Shown here piece by piece: positions 30,463 through 39,755 of a DNA stretch of 64,000 nt. The stretch lies in NCBI RefSeq assembly GCF_000241305.1, contig NZ_BAEH01000050.1:24784-88783 (forward strand), given 5' to 3'. Below the pieces are notes generated by a model. That model was not told the origin of the DNA. It worked only from the letters and a program-made list of their open reading frames with translations, and did no database searches. The stretch is from Gordonia effusa NBRC 100432. GTDB taxonomy: Bacteria; Actinomycetota; Actinomycetes; Mycobacteriales; Mycobacteriaceae. Position numbers and translations under genes: made by a program. Every line of letters begins with the position of its first letter. Position 1 is the first letter of the stretch.

Positions 30463-31592
30463 CTGACCACGCCACCACCGCTGGACTCGTCGGCATCGGA
30501 TTCGTCCGCGTTCGGTTCGTCGCTGTCTTGCTCGCGGTCGTCGTCTGCCGACAGTTCAGCGCTCGCGTCGTCGGCTGCGTTCTGCACCTCGACGTCGTCG
30601 GCTACCTCGATGTCACCGTCGCTTGGTGTGTCCGCGGGCTCGCTGACAGCAGCTTCGTCCGTCGCACCTTCTTCGTCGACAAGCTCGGCGTCCGCTACAA
30701 CCCCGTCACTCGGGCCATCGGTAGACCCGTCGTCGGCATCGTCGGTATCCGAAGCACCGTCGGTCTCCCCGTCGCTGCCCGTATTCGCATCGGACGACTC
30801 AGCGTCATCGACCGCCGACACCGAAACCACGATTACCGTCACATTGTCGTGGGCGCCCAGCGCCAGCGCGGCATCGACGAGCGTATCGACCGCCTCGGCG
30901 GGCGTCGCGGCCGAATTCAGCAATTCGGTCAGTTCTTCGTCGGGCAGTTCTCCGGTGAGCCCGTCCGAACAGATCAACAGTTTGTCGCCGGGCTCGGTCT
31001 CGAAGGCGAAGAAGTCTGCCTGCGGCTCGGACATCCCCGCACCGAGGGCACGCGTGATCACGTTGCGGCGCGGATCGACCCGCGCCTGATCCGGCGTCAT
31101 GAATCCGGCGTCGACGAATTCCTGCACCTGCGAGTGATCGATGGTGACTTGCTCCAGGATTCCGCCGCGCGAGCAGTAGGTGCGCGAGTCGCCGATGTTG
31201 AAGACCAACCAGTGCGGCGCTTCGGAATAGGTCACCAACACCGCACCGGTCGCCGTGGTTCCCGCGCGGCGATTGCTCTCCGAGTCGATATCACTGATGG
31301 CCTGCTGAGCCTGACGCAGCAGACCTTCGAGTTCATCGCGGGTGCCGTCTTGATCACCAAACTGGGGCGTCGCCGACAGCGCGAGCAGTGCGGCCTCACT
31401 GGCAAGTTCACCGCTTTCGTGGCCACCCATGCCGTCGGCGAGAAGGAATCGTCCCGGTAACACCAGGGCCGCATCTTCATTCGCCTCGCGCACGCGCCCG
31501 ACGTTGCATGCCGCGGACCAGTCGAGCCGAAGCCCGCCTACGACATCAGATCCAGTCGCGGTGTCGTCCCGCACGATGTGTGCCGCTGTCAT
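30459..31592 (-). CDS. PP2C-type serine/threonine phosphatase with a long acidic tail
   Basis: 377 residues. The catalytic domain spans ~25-258 with the metal-binding motifs REANEDAALV, LLADGMGGHESGE, NIGDSRTYC, ICSDGLTGELPD and GAHDNVTVI. No membrane segment is visible, unlike PstP, so it should be cytoplasmic. Residues ~262-377 are almost entirely Asp, Glu, Ser, Ala, Thr and Gly, low-complexity and strongly negative, ending GGGVVR. It is coupled to the FHA gene. Likely role: removing phosphate from a Ser/Thr-kinase target, possibly the partner FHA protein's ligand. Confidence 0.9.
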   Translation of the reverse strand: MTAAHIVRDDTATGSDVVGGLRLDWSAACNVGRVREANEDAALVLPGRFLLADGMGGHESGELASEAALLALSATPQFGDQDGTRDELEGLLRQAQQAISDIDSESNRRAGTTATGAVLVTYSEAPHWLVFNIGDSRTYCSRGGILEQVTIDHSQVQEFVDAGFMTPDQARVDPRRNVITRALGAGMSEPQADFFAFETEPGDKLLICSDGLTGELPDEELTELLNSAATPAEAVDTLVDAALALGAHDNVTVIVVSVSAVDDAESSDANTGSDGETDGASDTDDADDGSTDGPSDGVVADAELVDEEGATDEAAVSEPADTPSDGDIEVADDVEVQNAADDASAELSADDDREQDSDEPNADESDADESSGGGVVR

Positions 31593-31660
31593 GATCAGCA
31601 GATCCTACTCATGTCGACAGCGCGCCAGATGATTACCACCCTGTATTCGCTCCCAGTTGC

Positions 31661-31730
31661 CTGAAACCGCACCGCACGACCCCGCCGAGGGCATATTGCC
31701 CTCGACGACACCAACAGGTGCGGTTTTCCG
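31661..31730. repeat. Palindromic element family B, copy 1
   Basis: About 70 bp: outer arms CTGAAACCGCACC and GGTGCGGTTTTCCG, and an inner stem GAGGGCATATTGCCCTC with a 3-base loop. The outer arms and the inner stem match copy 2 at 32593-32662. It lies between the PP2C start and the 3' end of the DUF559 pseudogene. Confidence 0.75.
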
Positions 31731-31747
31731 CAGCCCGGAGGTCATCG

Positions 31748-32549
31748 CTACCGCCGGTCTCGGTGCCGACCTGTGTCGGTCAGAGCGCGGATCTCGCGCA
31801 AAACAACAGGCCAGTCAAATATCACTTCGTCGTACATCAGTCGGATCACGATCCGATGCCCGATCAACGTTTGCCGATCAGGACGACTATCTGCCGTACG
31901 CGCCTGTTTTGATGTGTGAAATCCAGCGGAATCACATTCGATGACCAACTGCCCGACGACGAGATCCACCCGTCCGACTTCCTCGATCAACACCTGCACA
32001 TCGACGTTGAATCCGAGCACGCGCAGGCGTAGCCGAACGATCGACTCGGTTCCCGACCATCGCATTTGGCCAGCATGAGCTCGACCTATCGCGGTACCGG
32101 CCCCATCGTCGTCGGAGCACATTCATTGAGGTGAGCTTCTTGTTGAGGGCACTGTCGACGGCCGCGACCCAATCCTCTTCGGACATACATCGCGCGGCGC
32201 ATGCGAGTGCGGTCTCGACATCGTCGACCGCTCGACGAGTCGGTATCTGGCGTCCGAATGGCGCGCATCGGCGCTTCCCGGAGTCCTCACCGTGTCGACT
32301 GAGCCGCACATGAACGCCGTGATATCCGGGAGCTACCCAGATACCGCGCAGCCGCAGTGCCGACACGCAGGAGAGCACCCCACCGGCCTTGACCGCCATG
32401 GCAACGGTCTCATTGGCAGAACCTATCGCCCACCAGCACGGTCGCAGGTCGAGCAAGTCACCATTGCGCGCGGCGACCCGGATCGACGCAGTACTCTCGC
32501 CCATCCGCAGCAACTCAGCGGTCCGATAGACGCCCCAGTCTTCTCCCAT
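31748..32549 (-). pseudogene. Frameshifted AbiEi-like/DUF559-domain gene
   Basis: The 5' part (from ATG 32549) reads MGEDWGVYRTAELLRMGES, then GVLSCVSALRLRGIWV and ALACAARCMSEEDWVAAVDS, like the N-terminal half of a large actinobacterial family annotated AbiEi-type antitoxin or DUF559. The 3' part is in another frame (31748-32122): GTESIVRLRLRVLGFNVDVQ, VGRVDLVVGQLVIECDSAGF, with the DUF559 vsr-like endonuclease signature (D-LV--LVIECD). The switch falls near 32110-32130, so at least one frameshift splits it. Two palindromic elements flank it. A sequencing error is an alternative explanation. Confidence 0.7.
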
Positions 32550-32592
32550 ACCGATTAGGACGTCGCGACCACCGGCTCTGGTTCCCCGACCG

Positions 32593-32662
32593 CTGGAAAC
32601 AGCACCGTCCGGACCCGCCGGGGGCAATGTGCCCTCGGCCGGTCCGGACGGTGCGGTTTTCA
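32593..32662. repeat. Palindromic element family B, copy 2, downstream of pdxS
   Basis: About 70 bp with long arms (CACCGTCCGGACC and its complement, plus near-matching CTGGAAAC/GTTTTCAG ends) and an inner GGGGCAATGTGCCCTC stem. It is the better preserved of the two copies. It lies 11 bases beyond the pdxS stop in the reading direction, so it probably serves as the pdxS terminator as well. Confidence 0.85.
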
Positions 32663-32672
32663 GTAGCTAGCG

Positions 32673-33626
32673 TTACCAGCCGCGCTCAGCGAGGCGGTGC
32701 GGCTGCGGGATCTCGTCGACGTTGATCCCGACCATTGCCTCGCCGAGACCACGCGAGACCTTGGCCAGCACGTCGGGATCGTCGTAGAACGTCGTGGCCT
32801 GGACGATCGCGGCGGCGCGCTGTTCCGGGTTACCCGACTTGAAGATTCCCGAGCCGACGAAGACGCCTTCGGCACCCAATTGCATCATCATCGCGGCGTC
32901 GGCGGGGGTGGCGATACCGCCCGCGGTGAACAGTGTCACCGGCAATTTACCTGCCTTGGCCACCTCGACGACCAACTCGTACGGCGCCTGCAATTCCTTT
33001 GCGGCAACATACAATTCGTCTTCCGGCAACGAAGTCAGACGGCGAAGTTCGCCGCGAATCTTGCGCATATGCGTGGTCGCGTTGGACACGTCACCGGTAC
33101 CGGCCTCGCCCTTCGAGCGAATCATCGCGGCACCTTCGGTAATCCGACGCAGCGCCTCGCCGAGGTTCGTCGCGCCACAGACGAACGGCACGGTGAATTG
33201 CCATTTGTCGATGTGGTTGGCGTAGTCGGCCGGCGTAAGCACTTCAGACTCGTCGATATAGTCGACGCCCAGGCTCTGCAGAACCTGCGCTTCGACGAAA
33301 TGCCCGATCCGCGCCTTCGCCATGACCGGAATCGACACGGTGTTGATGATTCCGTCGATCATGTCCGGGTCGCTCATCCGCGAAACGCCGCCCTGCGCAC
33401 GGATATCGGCGGGCACGCGCTCAAGCGCCATCACCGCGACCGCGCCGGCGTCCTCGGCGATCTTCGCCTGTTCGGGAGTGACGACGTCCATGATGACGCC
33501 GCCCTTGAGCATTTCCGCCATCCCCCGCTTTACCCGAGCCGTGCCCGCGCCGCCGGTGCCGCCGTCGGCGCCGAGAATGGTCGGGGTGTCCGGTCCGGGC
33601 TGCGCCCCTGACTGGATATCGCTCAC
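32673..33626 (-). CDS. pdxS: Pyridoxal 5'-phosphate synthase subunit PdxS
   Basis: About 317 residues, a (beta/alpha)8 enzyme that builds PLP from ribose 5-phosphate, glyceraldehyde 3-phosphate and ammonia supplied by Pdx[21 protein letters not shown] carries the Asp and Lys-region motifs, [19 protein letters not shown] is the phosphate-site segment, and [14 protein letters not shown] the second Lys region. GTG 33626 follows CAGGAG; the frame to 33725 is not supported. In M. tuberculosis pdxS-tesB-pdxT are adjacent; here a phosphatase/FHA/HTH module and a pseudogene lie between pdxS and tesB. Confidence 0.97.
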   Translation of the reverse strand: MSDIQSGAQPGPDTPTILGADGGTGGAGTARVKRGMAEMLKGGVIMDVVTPEQAKIAEDAGAVAVMALERVPADIRAQGGVSRMSDPDMIDGIINTVSIPVMAKARIGHFVEAQVLQSLGVDYIDESEVLTPADYANHIDKWQFTVPFVCGATNLGEALRRITEGAAMIRSKGEAGTGDVSNATTHMRKIRGELRRLTSLPEDELYVAAKELQAPYELVVEVAKAGKLPVTLFTAGGIATPADAAMMMQLGAEGVFVGSGIFKSGNPEQRAAAIVQATTFYDDPDVLAKVSRGLGEAMVGINVDEIPQPHRLAERGW

Positions 33627-33740
33627 GTGGTAACTCCTGGAGTAGTGGATTTGTGACTTACGGGGTACCCACCTGGTGAACAGAGTGGCCCAATCAAGTT
33701 TAGGCCAGCGTTGAGCAGCCTTCACAAACGGACGCCGCCG

Positions 33741-34262
33741 TCAGGGCGTTACGCGCTCGATGATCTCAAAATAGCGCGGAATCGGCGCGCGACCGGCCAG
33801 CCGCAGCCACCGGACGAGACGACGTCGCGCCAGGCTACGGGTATCTCGCACGGCATCGTTGTAGAAGCGACGAGCCATCATCACCCGCGTCTCGGCGTCG
33901 GCCAATTCTGTTGCGAGAGCGACCGGACGGGCACCGACCTCAATCCGCCCCAGAATCGACGACAGTTGGTTCTCCGCGGTTTCGCGAACATCCTCGTCAG
34001 CGGCCTCGGCACGATCGGCGGCGATGATGAGTTCGCGCCCCGTTTCGCCCATCTCGTTGTCGGCACCGTCTCGCAGTGCCGCACCGATCGTGCGCGCGAC
34101 GACGGCACGCCGGTCCAGCGATGACAAGAGCGACTGACGGGCAAGGTCGACGCGGACGTTGAGTCGGTCGAGACGATGCGCCGTACGGTAGGCCCAGCCG
34201 AGGGCAACGACCACGACGGCACCCGCCACGATCAGCGCGATCGTAGTGATGATCGCGCCCAT
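33741..34262 (-). CDS. LemA-like membrane-anchored protein
   Basis: About 173 residues. An N-terminal membrane segment (AIITTIALIVAGAVVVVALGW) is followed by a helical region (RVDLARQSLLSSLDRRAVVA, ELADAETRVMMARRFYNDAV) and a C-terminal GRAPIPRYFEI. The ARRFYNDAV and PRYFE features are those of the LemA family, whose role is unknown. The ATG shares a base with the pimA stop (TGATG), so it is co-translated with the PI-mannoside genes. The family call is by eye and moderately sure. Confidence 0.65.
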   Translation of the reverse strand: MGAIITTIALIVAGAVVVVALGWAYRTAHRLDRLNVRVDLARQSLLSSLDRRAVVARTIGAALRDGADNEMGETGRELIIAADRAEAADEDVRETAENQLSSILGRIEVGARPVALATELADAETRVMMARRFYNDAVRDTRSLARRRLVRWLRLAGRAPIPRYFEIIERVTP

Positions 34263-35386
34263 CAGTCCACCACCGCGACCGGCCCGGCGCCGAGGGTCAC
34301 CGTCTCGTACACCCGCATGATTTGATCCGCCACCTGCGACCAGTCGTACCGCCACGCGTGTGAAAAAGCCGTCTCGACCAGTTCGGCGCGCGCGGCGTCG
34401 TCGGAGAGCAGTTCGATGAGTGCGGCGCCTAGTGCCTCCCCCGATCCGGTGGCAACCAACTTTCCCGCACGCCCGCCGTCGAGAACTCGTGCAAAGGCAT
34501 TGAGGTCACTCGCGACCACCGCCGCCCGAGCCGCCATCGCCTCGACCAAGACGATGCCGAAACTCTCGCCACCCAGGTTGGGCGCGCAATAGACATCGGT
34601 CGATGCCAACGCGCGCGCCTTGGTCTGGTCGTCGACTTGACCGAGGAAGACCAGATGGCGGGCCAGGTCACCGGCCCGACGCGTTAACGCCCGCTCATTG
34701 CCGCCACCGACAATGAGCACCCGCAGGTCGGGAAACTTCTCGACGACAGCGGGCAGGGCTCGCATCAGAATGTCGATCCCTTTGCGCGGCTCGTCATAGC
34801 GGCCCAGAAACAACACGGTGCGTCCGGGGCGCGGGTAGCCGTCTAGGGGGGTGGCGTCGGCGAACATCGATACGTTGATGCCGTTCGGAATCTCGACCGC
34901 GTCGGAGCCGAGGGATTCCATCTGCCAGCGTCGCGCGAGCTCACTGACCGCGATCTTGCCCGAGATTCGTTCGTGGTACGGACGAAGAACACTCTGAAAG
35001 GTGCTGAGCCACAACGACTTAGTGGTGGCGGTATGAAAGGTCGTGACGATCGGCCCGTCGGCCACCATCAGTGACAGCATCGAGATCGACGGCGAGTTGG
35101 GCTCGTGGACGTGCATGACGTCGAACCGATTCTCGGCGATCCAACTCCTCAGTCGCCGGTAGCCGGTCGGACTGAAATTCACCCGTGACACCGACCCGTT
35201 GTACGGAATCGCCAAGGCCGGCCCCGCCGAAACCACGTAGTCGGGTAGCACCGTATCTGGGCCGGCCGGCGCGAGCACGCTCACCTCATGGCCGCGTTCG
35301 ATGAAGACCTGCGCCAACTCCACGACATGCGCCTGTACGCCGCCCGGGACATCGAATGAGTAGGGACAGACCATGCCGATTCTCAC
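34262..35386 (-). CDS. pimA: Phosphatidyl-myo-inositol mannosyltransferase PimA
   Basis: 374 residues, GT4, GT-B fold. The N-terminus MVCPYSFDVPGGVQAHVVEL and the C-terminal nucleotide-sugar motif GGESFGIVLVEAMAARAAVV are diagnostic, with VLFLGRYDEPRKGIDILM between. It adds the first mannose from GDP-mannose to the 2-position of phosphatidylinositol on the inner membrane face. It starts with GTG in a GTGA overlap with the acyltransferase gene. The order pgsA - acyltransferase - pimA is that of Rv2612c-Rv2610c. Confidence 0.96.
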   Translation of the reverse strand: MRIGMVCPYSFDVPGGVQAHVVELAQVFIERGHEVSVLAPAGPDTVLPDYVVSAGPALAIPYNGSVSRVNFSPTGYRRLRSWIAENRFDVMHVHEPNSPSISMLSLMVADGPIVTTFHTATTKSLWLSTFQSVLRPYHERISGKIAVSELARRWQMESLGSDAVEIPNGINVSMFADATPLDGYPRPGRTVLFLGRYDEPRKGIDILMRALPAVVEKFPDLRVLIVGGGNERALTRRAGDLARHLVFLGQVDDQTKARALASTDVYCAPNLGGESFGIVLVEAMAARAAVVASDLNAFARVLDGGRAGKLVATGSGEALGAALIELLSDDAARAELVETAFSHAWRYDWSQVADQIMRVYETVTLGAGPVAVVD

Positions 35387-36342
35387 GACGCGGCTCCCCC
35401 GGCTTCGCCGTCGATGGCCGCGTTCGCGATGCGCTCACGACGCTCGTGCGACCAGTCAGACTCCCAAAAGGGTTGCAGCATATGCCAATCGGCGGGGTGA
35501 GCGGCGATATTCGCCGCGAACGCATCGGCCAGACGTTGCGTTGTCACATCGACGCCGGCCGACGTATCGAGTTCTTCCCCGCACACGAGCCGCGACGTCG
35601 CGCCCTCAGTGAACCAATGGTGTACCGGAAAGAGCGCGGCACCGGTCTCGATGGCCAGTTTCGCGGCTCCGGCAGGCATTCGCGTCGGCTCACCGAACAT
35701 CGTGACCGGAACCCCTTTGCGGGTGAGGTCACGTTCGCCCATCAGGCAGATGATCTTGCCGTCGCGCAGTCGATCCGCCAGCTGCGCGAACGGTGGCTGT
35801 TCGCCGCCGGTCAGCGGGAAGATCTCGAATCCCAGGCTCTCTCGGTATTCGAGGAATCGCCGGAATAGCGACTCGGGTTTGAGTCTCTCGGCGACCGTGG
35901 CGAAGGTTCCATAGTGCTGGACCAGCCAGACGCCGGCCATGTCGTAATTGCCGCTGTGCGGCAGGGCGAAGATCACCCCGCGTCCAGCTCGCAACTGCGA
36001 GTCGAAATGTTCGATGTCCTCGTCGGTGATGTGGACATTGGCCGCGGCGGTCGCGAAATCCATTGAGGGCAACCGAAATGCCTCGTACCAGTAGCGAGCA
36101 TAGGACGCCATCGACGCTGCCATTAAATCGTCGGGTACCTGCGCCGGCGAGACGCCGAGGACTCGAGCGAGGTTGCGCCGCAACTGATCCGGCCCACCAC
36201 CTCGGGTACCGAAGTATCCGCCGGCAGATCCGAAAGCCTTACGTGCCAACCCATCTGGGGCGTGACGGATCGCCGCCCAGCCTGCACGGTAGCCGGTATC
36301 GGTGAGGGTGTCCCGCAGTGTTTCGAGCCCGAAGTTCGGCAT
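35383..36342 (-). CDS. patA: Phosphatidylinositol mannoside acyltransferase (PatA/LpxL-type)
   Basis: 319 residues of the lysophospholipid acyltransferase family. The catalytic HxxxxD motif is PHSGNYDMAG (~126), and further family segments are FRRFLEYRESLGFEIFPL, GERDLTRKGVPVTMFGE and HHWFTEGATSRLV. It acylates the mannose of PIM1/PIM2. Coupled to pimA and 2 bases after the pgsA stop, so pgsA, patA and pimA form one operon in the PI-mannoside pathway. Confidence 0.92.
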   Translation of the reverse strand: MPNFGLETLRDTLTDTGYRAGWAAIRHAPDGLARKAFGSAGGYFGTRGGGPDQLRRNLARVLGVSPAQVPDDLMAASMASYARYWYEAFRLPSMDFATAAANVHITDEDIEHFDSQLRAGRGVIFALPHSGNYDMAGVWLVQHYGTFATVAERLKPESLFRRFLEYRESLGFEIFPLTGGEQPPFAQLADRLRDGKIICLMGERDLTRKGVPVTMFGEPTRMPAGAAKLAIETGAALFPVHHWFTEGATSRLVCGEELDTSAGVDVTTQRLADAFAANIAAHPADWHMLQPFWESDWSHERRERIANAAIDGEAGGAAS

Positions 36343-36344
36343 GG

Positions 36345-37025
36345 TCAGCGAGTTTCGGTGTTATCGGTCGCGTCGATCCCCGGATCGTCGTCCGGCGTCG
36401 ATGTCGCGATCGGGATGAGTTCACGTGCACCTGGCGAGCGCGCGATGGACACCATGCGCTGCCCGACCGTGATGATGCTAAGGACGGCCAGCACCCACAT
36501 CGCGACGTGAATGGCCCACCACAGCCCCAGTCCTGTGAAGCCGGCCCCCACAAGCACGATGATCAGCCGGTCCGGACGCTCGATCAGTCCGCCATCACCG
36601 TTGAGTCCACTGGCCTCGGCTCGAGCCTTCGCATAGGAAATCACCTGGGAGGTGACCAGACAGATCAGCGTGGCGACGAACAGCCATTGATGTGGCTTGG
36701 TCACGATGCACCACCAGCCGAGACCTGCGAAGATCGCGCCGTCGGCGATCCGGTCACACGTGGCGTCGAGGACAGCGCCAAACCGGGTGCCGCCACCGCG
36801 GGCGCGTGCCATCGCTCCGTCGAGCATGTCGAACATCACGAAGAACCAGATGACCATCGTGCCCCAGAACAGATGGCCCGCGGGAAACAGTGTCGCCGCC
36901 GCCGCGATGGAAGCGACAGTACCGATGATCGTCATCGCATCCGGGGTCAGTCCGGTCCGCAGCAAAGCCCGGCCCATCGGCAGCGTCACCTTCGACACCG
37001 AGGCTCGCCCGAGAATACTCAGCAC
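36345..37025 (-). CDS. pgsA: CDP-alcohol phosphatidyltransferase, phosphatidylinositol phosphate synthase type
   Basis: About 226 residues, six predicted membrane segments. The CDP-alcohol motif DGAMARARGGGTRFGAVLDA (DG-AR-G-D-D, with the last Asp in TCDR) is intact. It joins CDP-diacylglycerol to inositol phosphate, the entry step to PI, PIMs and lipoarabinomannan. I chose GTG 37025 (AGGA upstream; product starts [16 protein letters not shown], aligning with Rv2612c); ATG 37043 is possible. Either way it overlaps the 3' end of the HIT gene by several bases. Confidence 0.92.
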   Translation of the reverse strand: MLSILGRASVSKVTLPMGRALLRTGLTPDAMTIIGTVASIAAAATLFPAGHLFWGTMVIWFFVMFDMLDGAMARARGGGTRFGAVLDATCDRIADGAIFAGLGWWCIVTKPHQWLFVATLICLVTSQVISYAKARAEASGLNGDGGLIERPDRLIIVLVGAGFTGLGLWWAIHVAMWVLAVLSIITVGQRMVSIARSPGARELIPIATSTPDDDPGIDATDNTETR

Positions 37026-37582
37026 GAAGTCTGATCCTGCCATGCCTGCGCGAGCAGTGCGCGGGTGTCTCGGAGCAGTTGCGGCATGACTTTGGTCTCG
37101 CCAATTACGGTGATGAAGTTGGCATCGCCGGCCCACCGGGGCACCACGTGCTGATGCAGATGCTCCGACAGTGAACCACCGGCCGAGCGACCCAAATTCA
37201 GCCCGACGTTGAACGCGTCGGGGTTGGAGACCTGCTTAATCACCGCGATGATGCGCTGGGTGAAGGCCATCAGCTCCGCCGATTCCTCCGCGGTCAGCGC
37301 TTCCAAATCAGCAACCTGCCGATACGGCACGATCATCGTGTGCCCTGGGTTGTACGGGTAGAGATTCAGCACCGCGTACACCGACGACCCGCGCGCCACG
37401 ATCAGACCGTCGTCGTCGTTCATCGCCGGGATGTCGAGGAACGGATGACCGGTGGTGGTGGCCGGCGTCGGCTCGGAGGTGATGTAGGTCAGCCGGTGGG
37501 GCGACCACAGCCGTTGCAGATGATCAGGTTTACCCGTGCCGCTGTCGCGGAGCGCGCCATACGCGTCGGGGATGTCAGACAT
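37019..37582 (-). CDS. HIT-domain protein, Ap4A phosphorylase type
   Basis: About 187 residues. The HIT motif is [11 protein letters not shown], preceded by [17 protein letters not shown] and [14 protein letters not shown], typical of the mycobacterial enzyme Rv2613c, shown to be a diadenosine tetraphosphate phosphorylase. [13 protein letters not shown] is the expected start; its ATG lies eight bases inside the thrS 3' end. Sits between thrS and pgsA, as in M. tuberculosis. Confidence 0.92.
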   Translation of the reverse strand: MSDIPDAYGALRDSGTGKPDHLQRLWSPHRLTYITSEPTPATTTGHPFLDIPAMNDDDGLIVARGSSVYAVLNLYPYNPGHTMIVPYRQVADLEALTAEESAELMAFTQRIIAVIKQVSNPDAFNVGLNLGRSAGGSLSEHLHQHVVPRWAGDANFITVIGETKVMPQLLRDTRALLAQAWQDQTSC

Positions 37583-39635
37583 CGTCGGTCCCCGGTGTAA
37601 GCAGTTCCGCCGACGGTGATTCGTTGCGTCGCGAGGACACCCACGCGGCGATTTTCTCGACAGCGTCGACGACCGGGACACCGTTGATCTGCGTGCCGTC
37701 GCGGAACCGGAAACTCACCGCGCCTGCTTCGACGTCGCGTTCACCAGCGAGCAGCATGAATGGCACCTTACCCGTGGTGTGCGTACGAATCTTCTTTTGC
37801 ATCCGATCGTCGGAATAGTCGACCTCGGCGCGAATCCCCTTGTCTTTCAACAGGTCGACCGCATTCTGCAGGTGGTCCGCAAACGCTTCGGCAACCGGAA
37901 TGCCGACCACCTGAACCGGCGAGAGCCAGGCGGGGAAGGCGCCGGCGTAATGCTCGGTCAACACACCGAAGAAGCGTTCGATAGAGCCGAATAGCGCGCG
38001 ATGAATCATCACCGGCCGCTGCTTGGTCCCGTCGGAGGCGGTGTATTCGAGGTTGAATCGCTCGGGCAAATTGAAGTCGAGCTGGATGGTCGACATCTGC
38101 CATGTCCGACCCAGCGCGTCTTTTGCCTGAACCGAAATCTTCGGCCCGTAGAACGCGGCGCCGCCCGGGTCGGGAACCAGTTCCAGACCTGAGGCGGATG
38201 CCACCTTCGACAGTGTCTCGGTTGCCTCTTCCCAAATCTCGTCCGAACCAACGAATTTCTCCGGGTCCTTGGTCGAGAGTTCGAGGTAGAAGTCGTCGAG
38301 GCCGTAATCGGAGAGTAGGTCGAGCACAAACTGCAGAGTCTTGGTCAGCTCGTCGTGCATCTGCTCTTTGGTGCAGTAGATATGCGCGTCATCCTGCGTC
38401 ATTCCCCGCACCCGCGTCAGGCCGTGTACCACGCCCGACTTCTCGTACCGATAGACCGATCCGAACTCGAAAAGTCTCAGTGGCAGTTCACGATACGACC
38501 GTCCACGGGATCGGAAGATCAGGTTGTGCATCGGGCAGTTCATCGGCTTGACGTAGTAGTCCTGGCCCGGTTTGCGGACCGTCCCGTCGTCGTTGTATTC
38601 GGCGTCGAGGTGCATCGCCGGGAACATGCCGTCGCGGTACCAGTCGAGGTGGCCGGAGACTTCGAACAGGTGCCCCTTGGTGATGTGGGGCGTATTGACG
38701 AACTCATAACCGGCCGCGACATGTCGCTGACGCGAATACTCTTCCAGCTCTTTGCGAATCAGGCCGCCCTTGGGGTGGAAGACCGGCAGCCCCGACCCCA
38801 GTTCGTCGGGGAAGGAGAAGAGGTCGAGTTCCAGACCGAGCTTGCGATGATCCCGACGCTCGGCCTCGGCGAGAAGCGCGAGATAGGTGTCGAGCGCTTC
38901 GGCCGATTCCCATGCGGTCCCGTAGACCCGCTGCAGATCGGCATTGTTCTGATCACCGCGCCAGTACGCGGCCGACGACCGGGTGAGCTTGACCGCCGGG
39001 ATGTACTTGGTTGTCGGCACATGCGGCCCTCGACATAAATCGCCCCAAATACGTTCTCCGGTACGGGGATTCAGGTTGTCGTAGGCGGTGAGTTCTCCCC
39101 CGCCGACTTCCATCACCTCTGGATCGTCGCCCGCGCCCTTGTCGTCGACCAGTTCCAGCTTGTACGGCTCATTCGCCAACTCGGCCTTCGCCTCGTCGAG
39201 CGAGTCGTAGACGCGCCTGGAGAATCGCTGCCCCGACTTGATGATCTGCTTCATCTTCTTCTCGAGCTTTGCCAGATCGTCGGGGGTAAACGGATCGGTG
39301 ACGTCAAAGTCGTAGTAGAAGCCGTCACGAATAGGCGGACCGATGCCGAGTTTGGCGTCGGGAAAGATGTCCTGCACGGCCTGAGCAAGCACATGCGCCG
39401 CGGAGTGGCGGATCACACTGCGGCCGTCCTCGGTGTCCGCGGCTACCGGCTCGACATCGGTATCGACCTCGGGCGCCCACGACAGATCCCGCAGTTTTCC
39501 ATCTGAATCACGTACGACGACAACGGCCTGCGGCCCTTTGTTGGGGAGCTCGAGTTCGCGCAGCGCGGTGCCCGCGGTAGTCCCGGCCGGCACACGGATC
39601 GTGGCTGCGCTGGTGACTATCTGGTGGTCGGGCAC
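37575..39635 (-). CDS. thrS: Threonyl-tRNA synthetase
   Basis: About 686 residues with TGS, editing (second additional) and class II catalytic domains. Editing-site [11 protein letters not shown] and the CRGPH element (DLCRGPHVP) are present, as are catalytic [26 protein letters not shown] and the C-terminal anticodon domain ([20 protein letters not shown]). GTG 39635 sits 8 bases after AAAGGAG; the frame to 39710 is unlikely. First gene of the thrS-HIT-pgsA-patA-pimA-lemA run. A perfect 18-bp palindrome lies 25 bases upstream of the start. Confidence 0.97.
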   Translation of the reverse strand: MPDHQIVTSAATIRVPAGTTAGTALRELELPNKGPQAVVVVRDSDGKLRDLSWAPEVDTDVEPVAADTEDGRSVIRHSAAHVLAQAVQDIFPDAKLGIGPPIRDGFYYDFDVTDPFTPDDLAKLEKKMKQIIKSGQRFSRRVYDSLDEAKAELANEPYKLELVDDKGAGDDPEVMEVGGGELTAYDNLNPRTGERIWGDLCRGPHVPTTKYIPAVKLTRSSAAYWRGDQNNADLQRVYGTAWESAEALDTYLALLAEAERRDHRKLGLELDLFSFPDELGSGLPVFHPKGGLIRKELEEYSRQRHVAAGYEFVNTPHITKGHLFEVSGHLDWYRDGMFPAMHLDAEYNDDGTVRKPGQDYYVKPMNCPMHNLIFRSRGRSYRELPLRLFEFGSVYRYEKSGVVHGLTRVRGMTQDDAHIYCTKEQMHDELTKTLQFVLDLLSDYGLDDFYLELSTKDPEKFVGSDEIWEEATETLSKVASASGLELVPDPGGAAFYGPKISVQAKDALGRTWQMSTIQLDFNLPERFNLEYTASDGTKQRPVMIHRALFGSIERFFGVLTEHYAGAFPAWLSPVQVVGIPVAEAFADHLQNAVDLLKDKGIRAEVDYSDDRMQKKIRTHTTGKVPFMLLAGERDVEAGAVSFRFRDGTQINGVPVVDAVEKIAAWVSSRRNESPSAELLTPGTDDV

Positions 39636-39660
39636 TGGTGACACTCCTTTGAGGGAACGA

Positions 39661-39678
39661 GCCGCGTTCGAACGCGGC
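39661..39678. promoter_or_regulatory. Perfect 18-bp palindrome in the thrS leader
   Basis: GCCGCGTTCGAACGCGGC reads the same on both strands and lies 25 bases before the thrS start, just upstream of the ribosome site. It could be a leader hairpin or a binding site for a dimeric protein. No T-box-like leader is visible; the whole gap to the next gene is only about 120 bases. Confidence 0.4.
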
Positions 39679-39724
39679 AGAACGTGCATCGCCGACGACG
39701 ATGCCTGCAAGTATGGTATCTGCG

Positions 39725-39748
39725 CGCGCCGACAAGACTTGCGGCGCG
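39725..39748. terminator. Short hairpin downstream of the GT87 gene
   Basis: CGCGCCG and CGGCGCG, separated by 10 bases, lie just after the stop of the glycosyltransferase on the reading strand. GC-rich and lacking a U tract, as many actinobacterial terminators do. Weak call. Confidence 0.35.
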
Positions 39749-39755
39749 TTGGGGG

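Noticed and set aside
30528..31460. Plus-strand open frame of 310 codons opposite the PP2C gene
   Set aside because: Arises from the acidic-tail codons read backwards; PP2C motifs on the minus strand are intact.
39636..39755. T-box leader upstream of thrS
   Set aside because: The gap is only about 120 bases with no T-box-like bulge sequence and no terminator/antiterminator pair.
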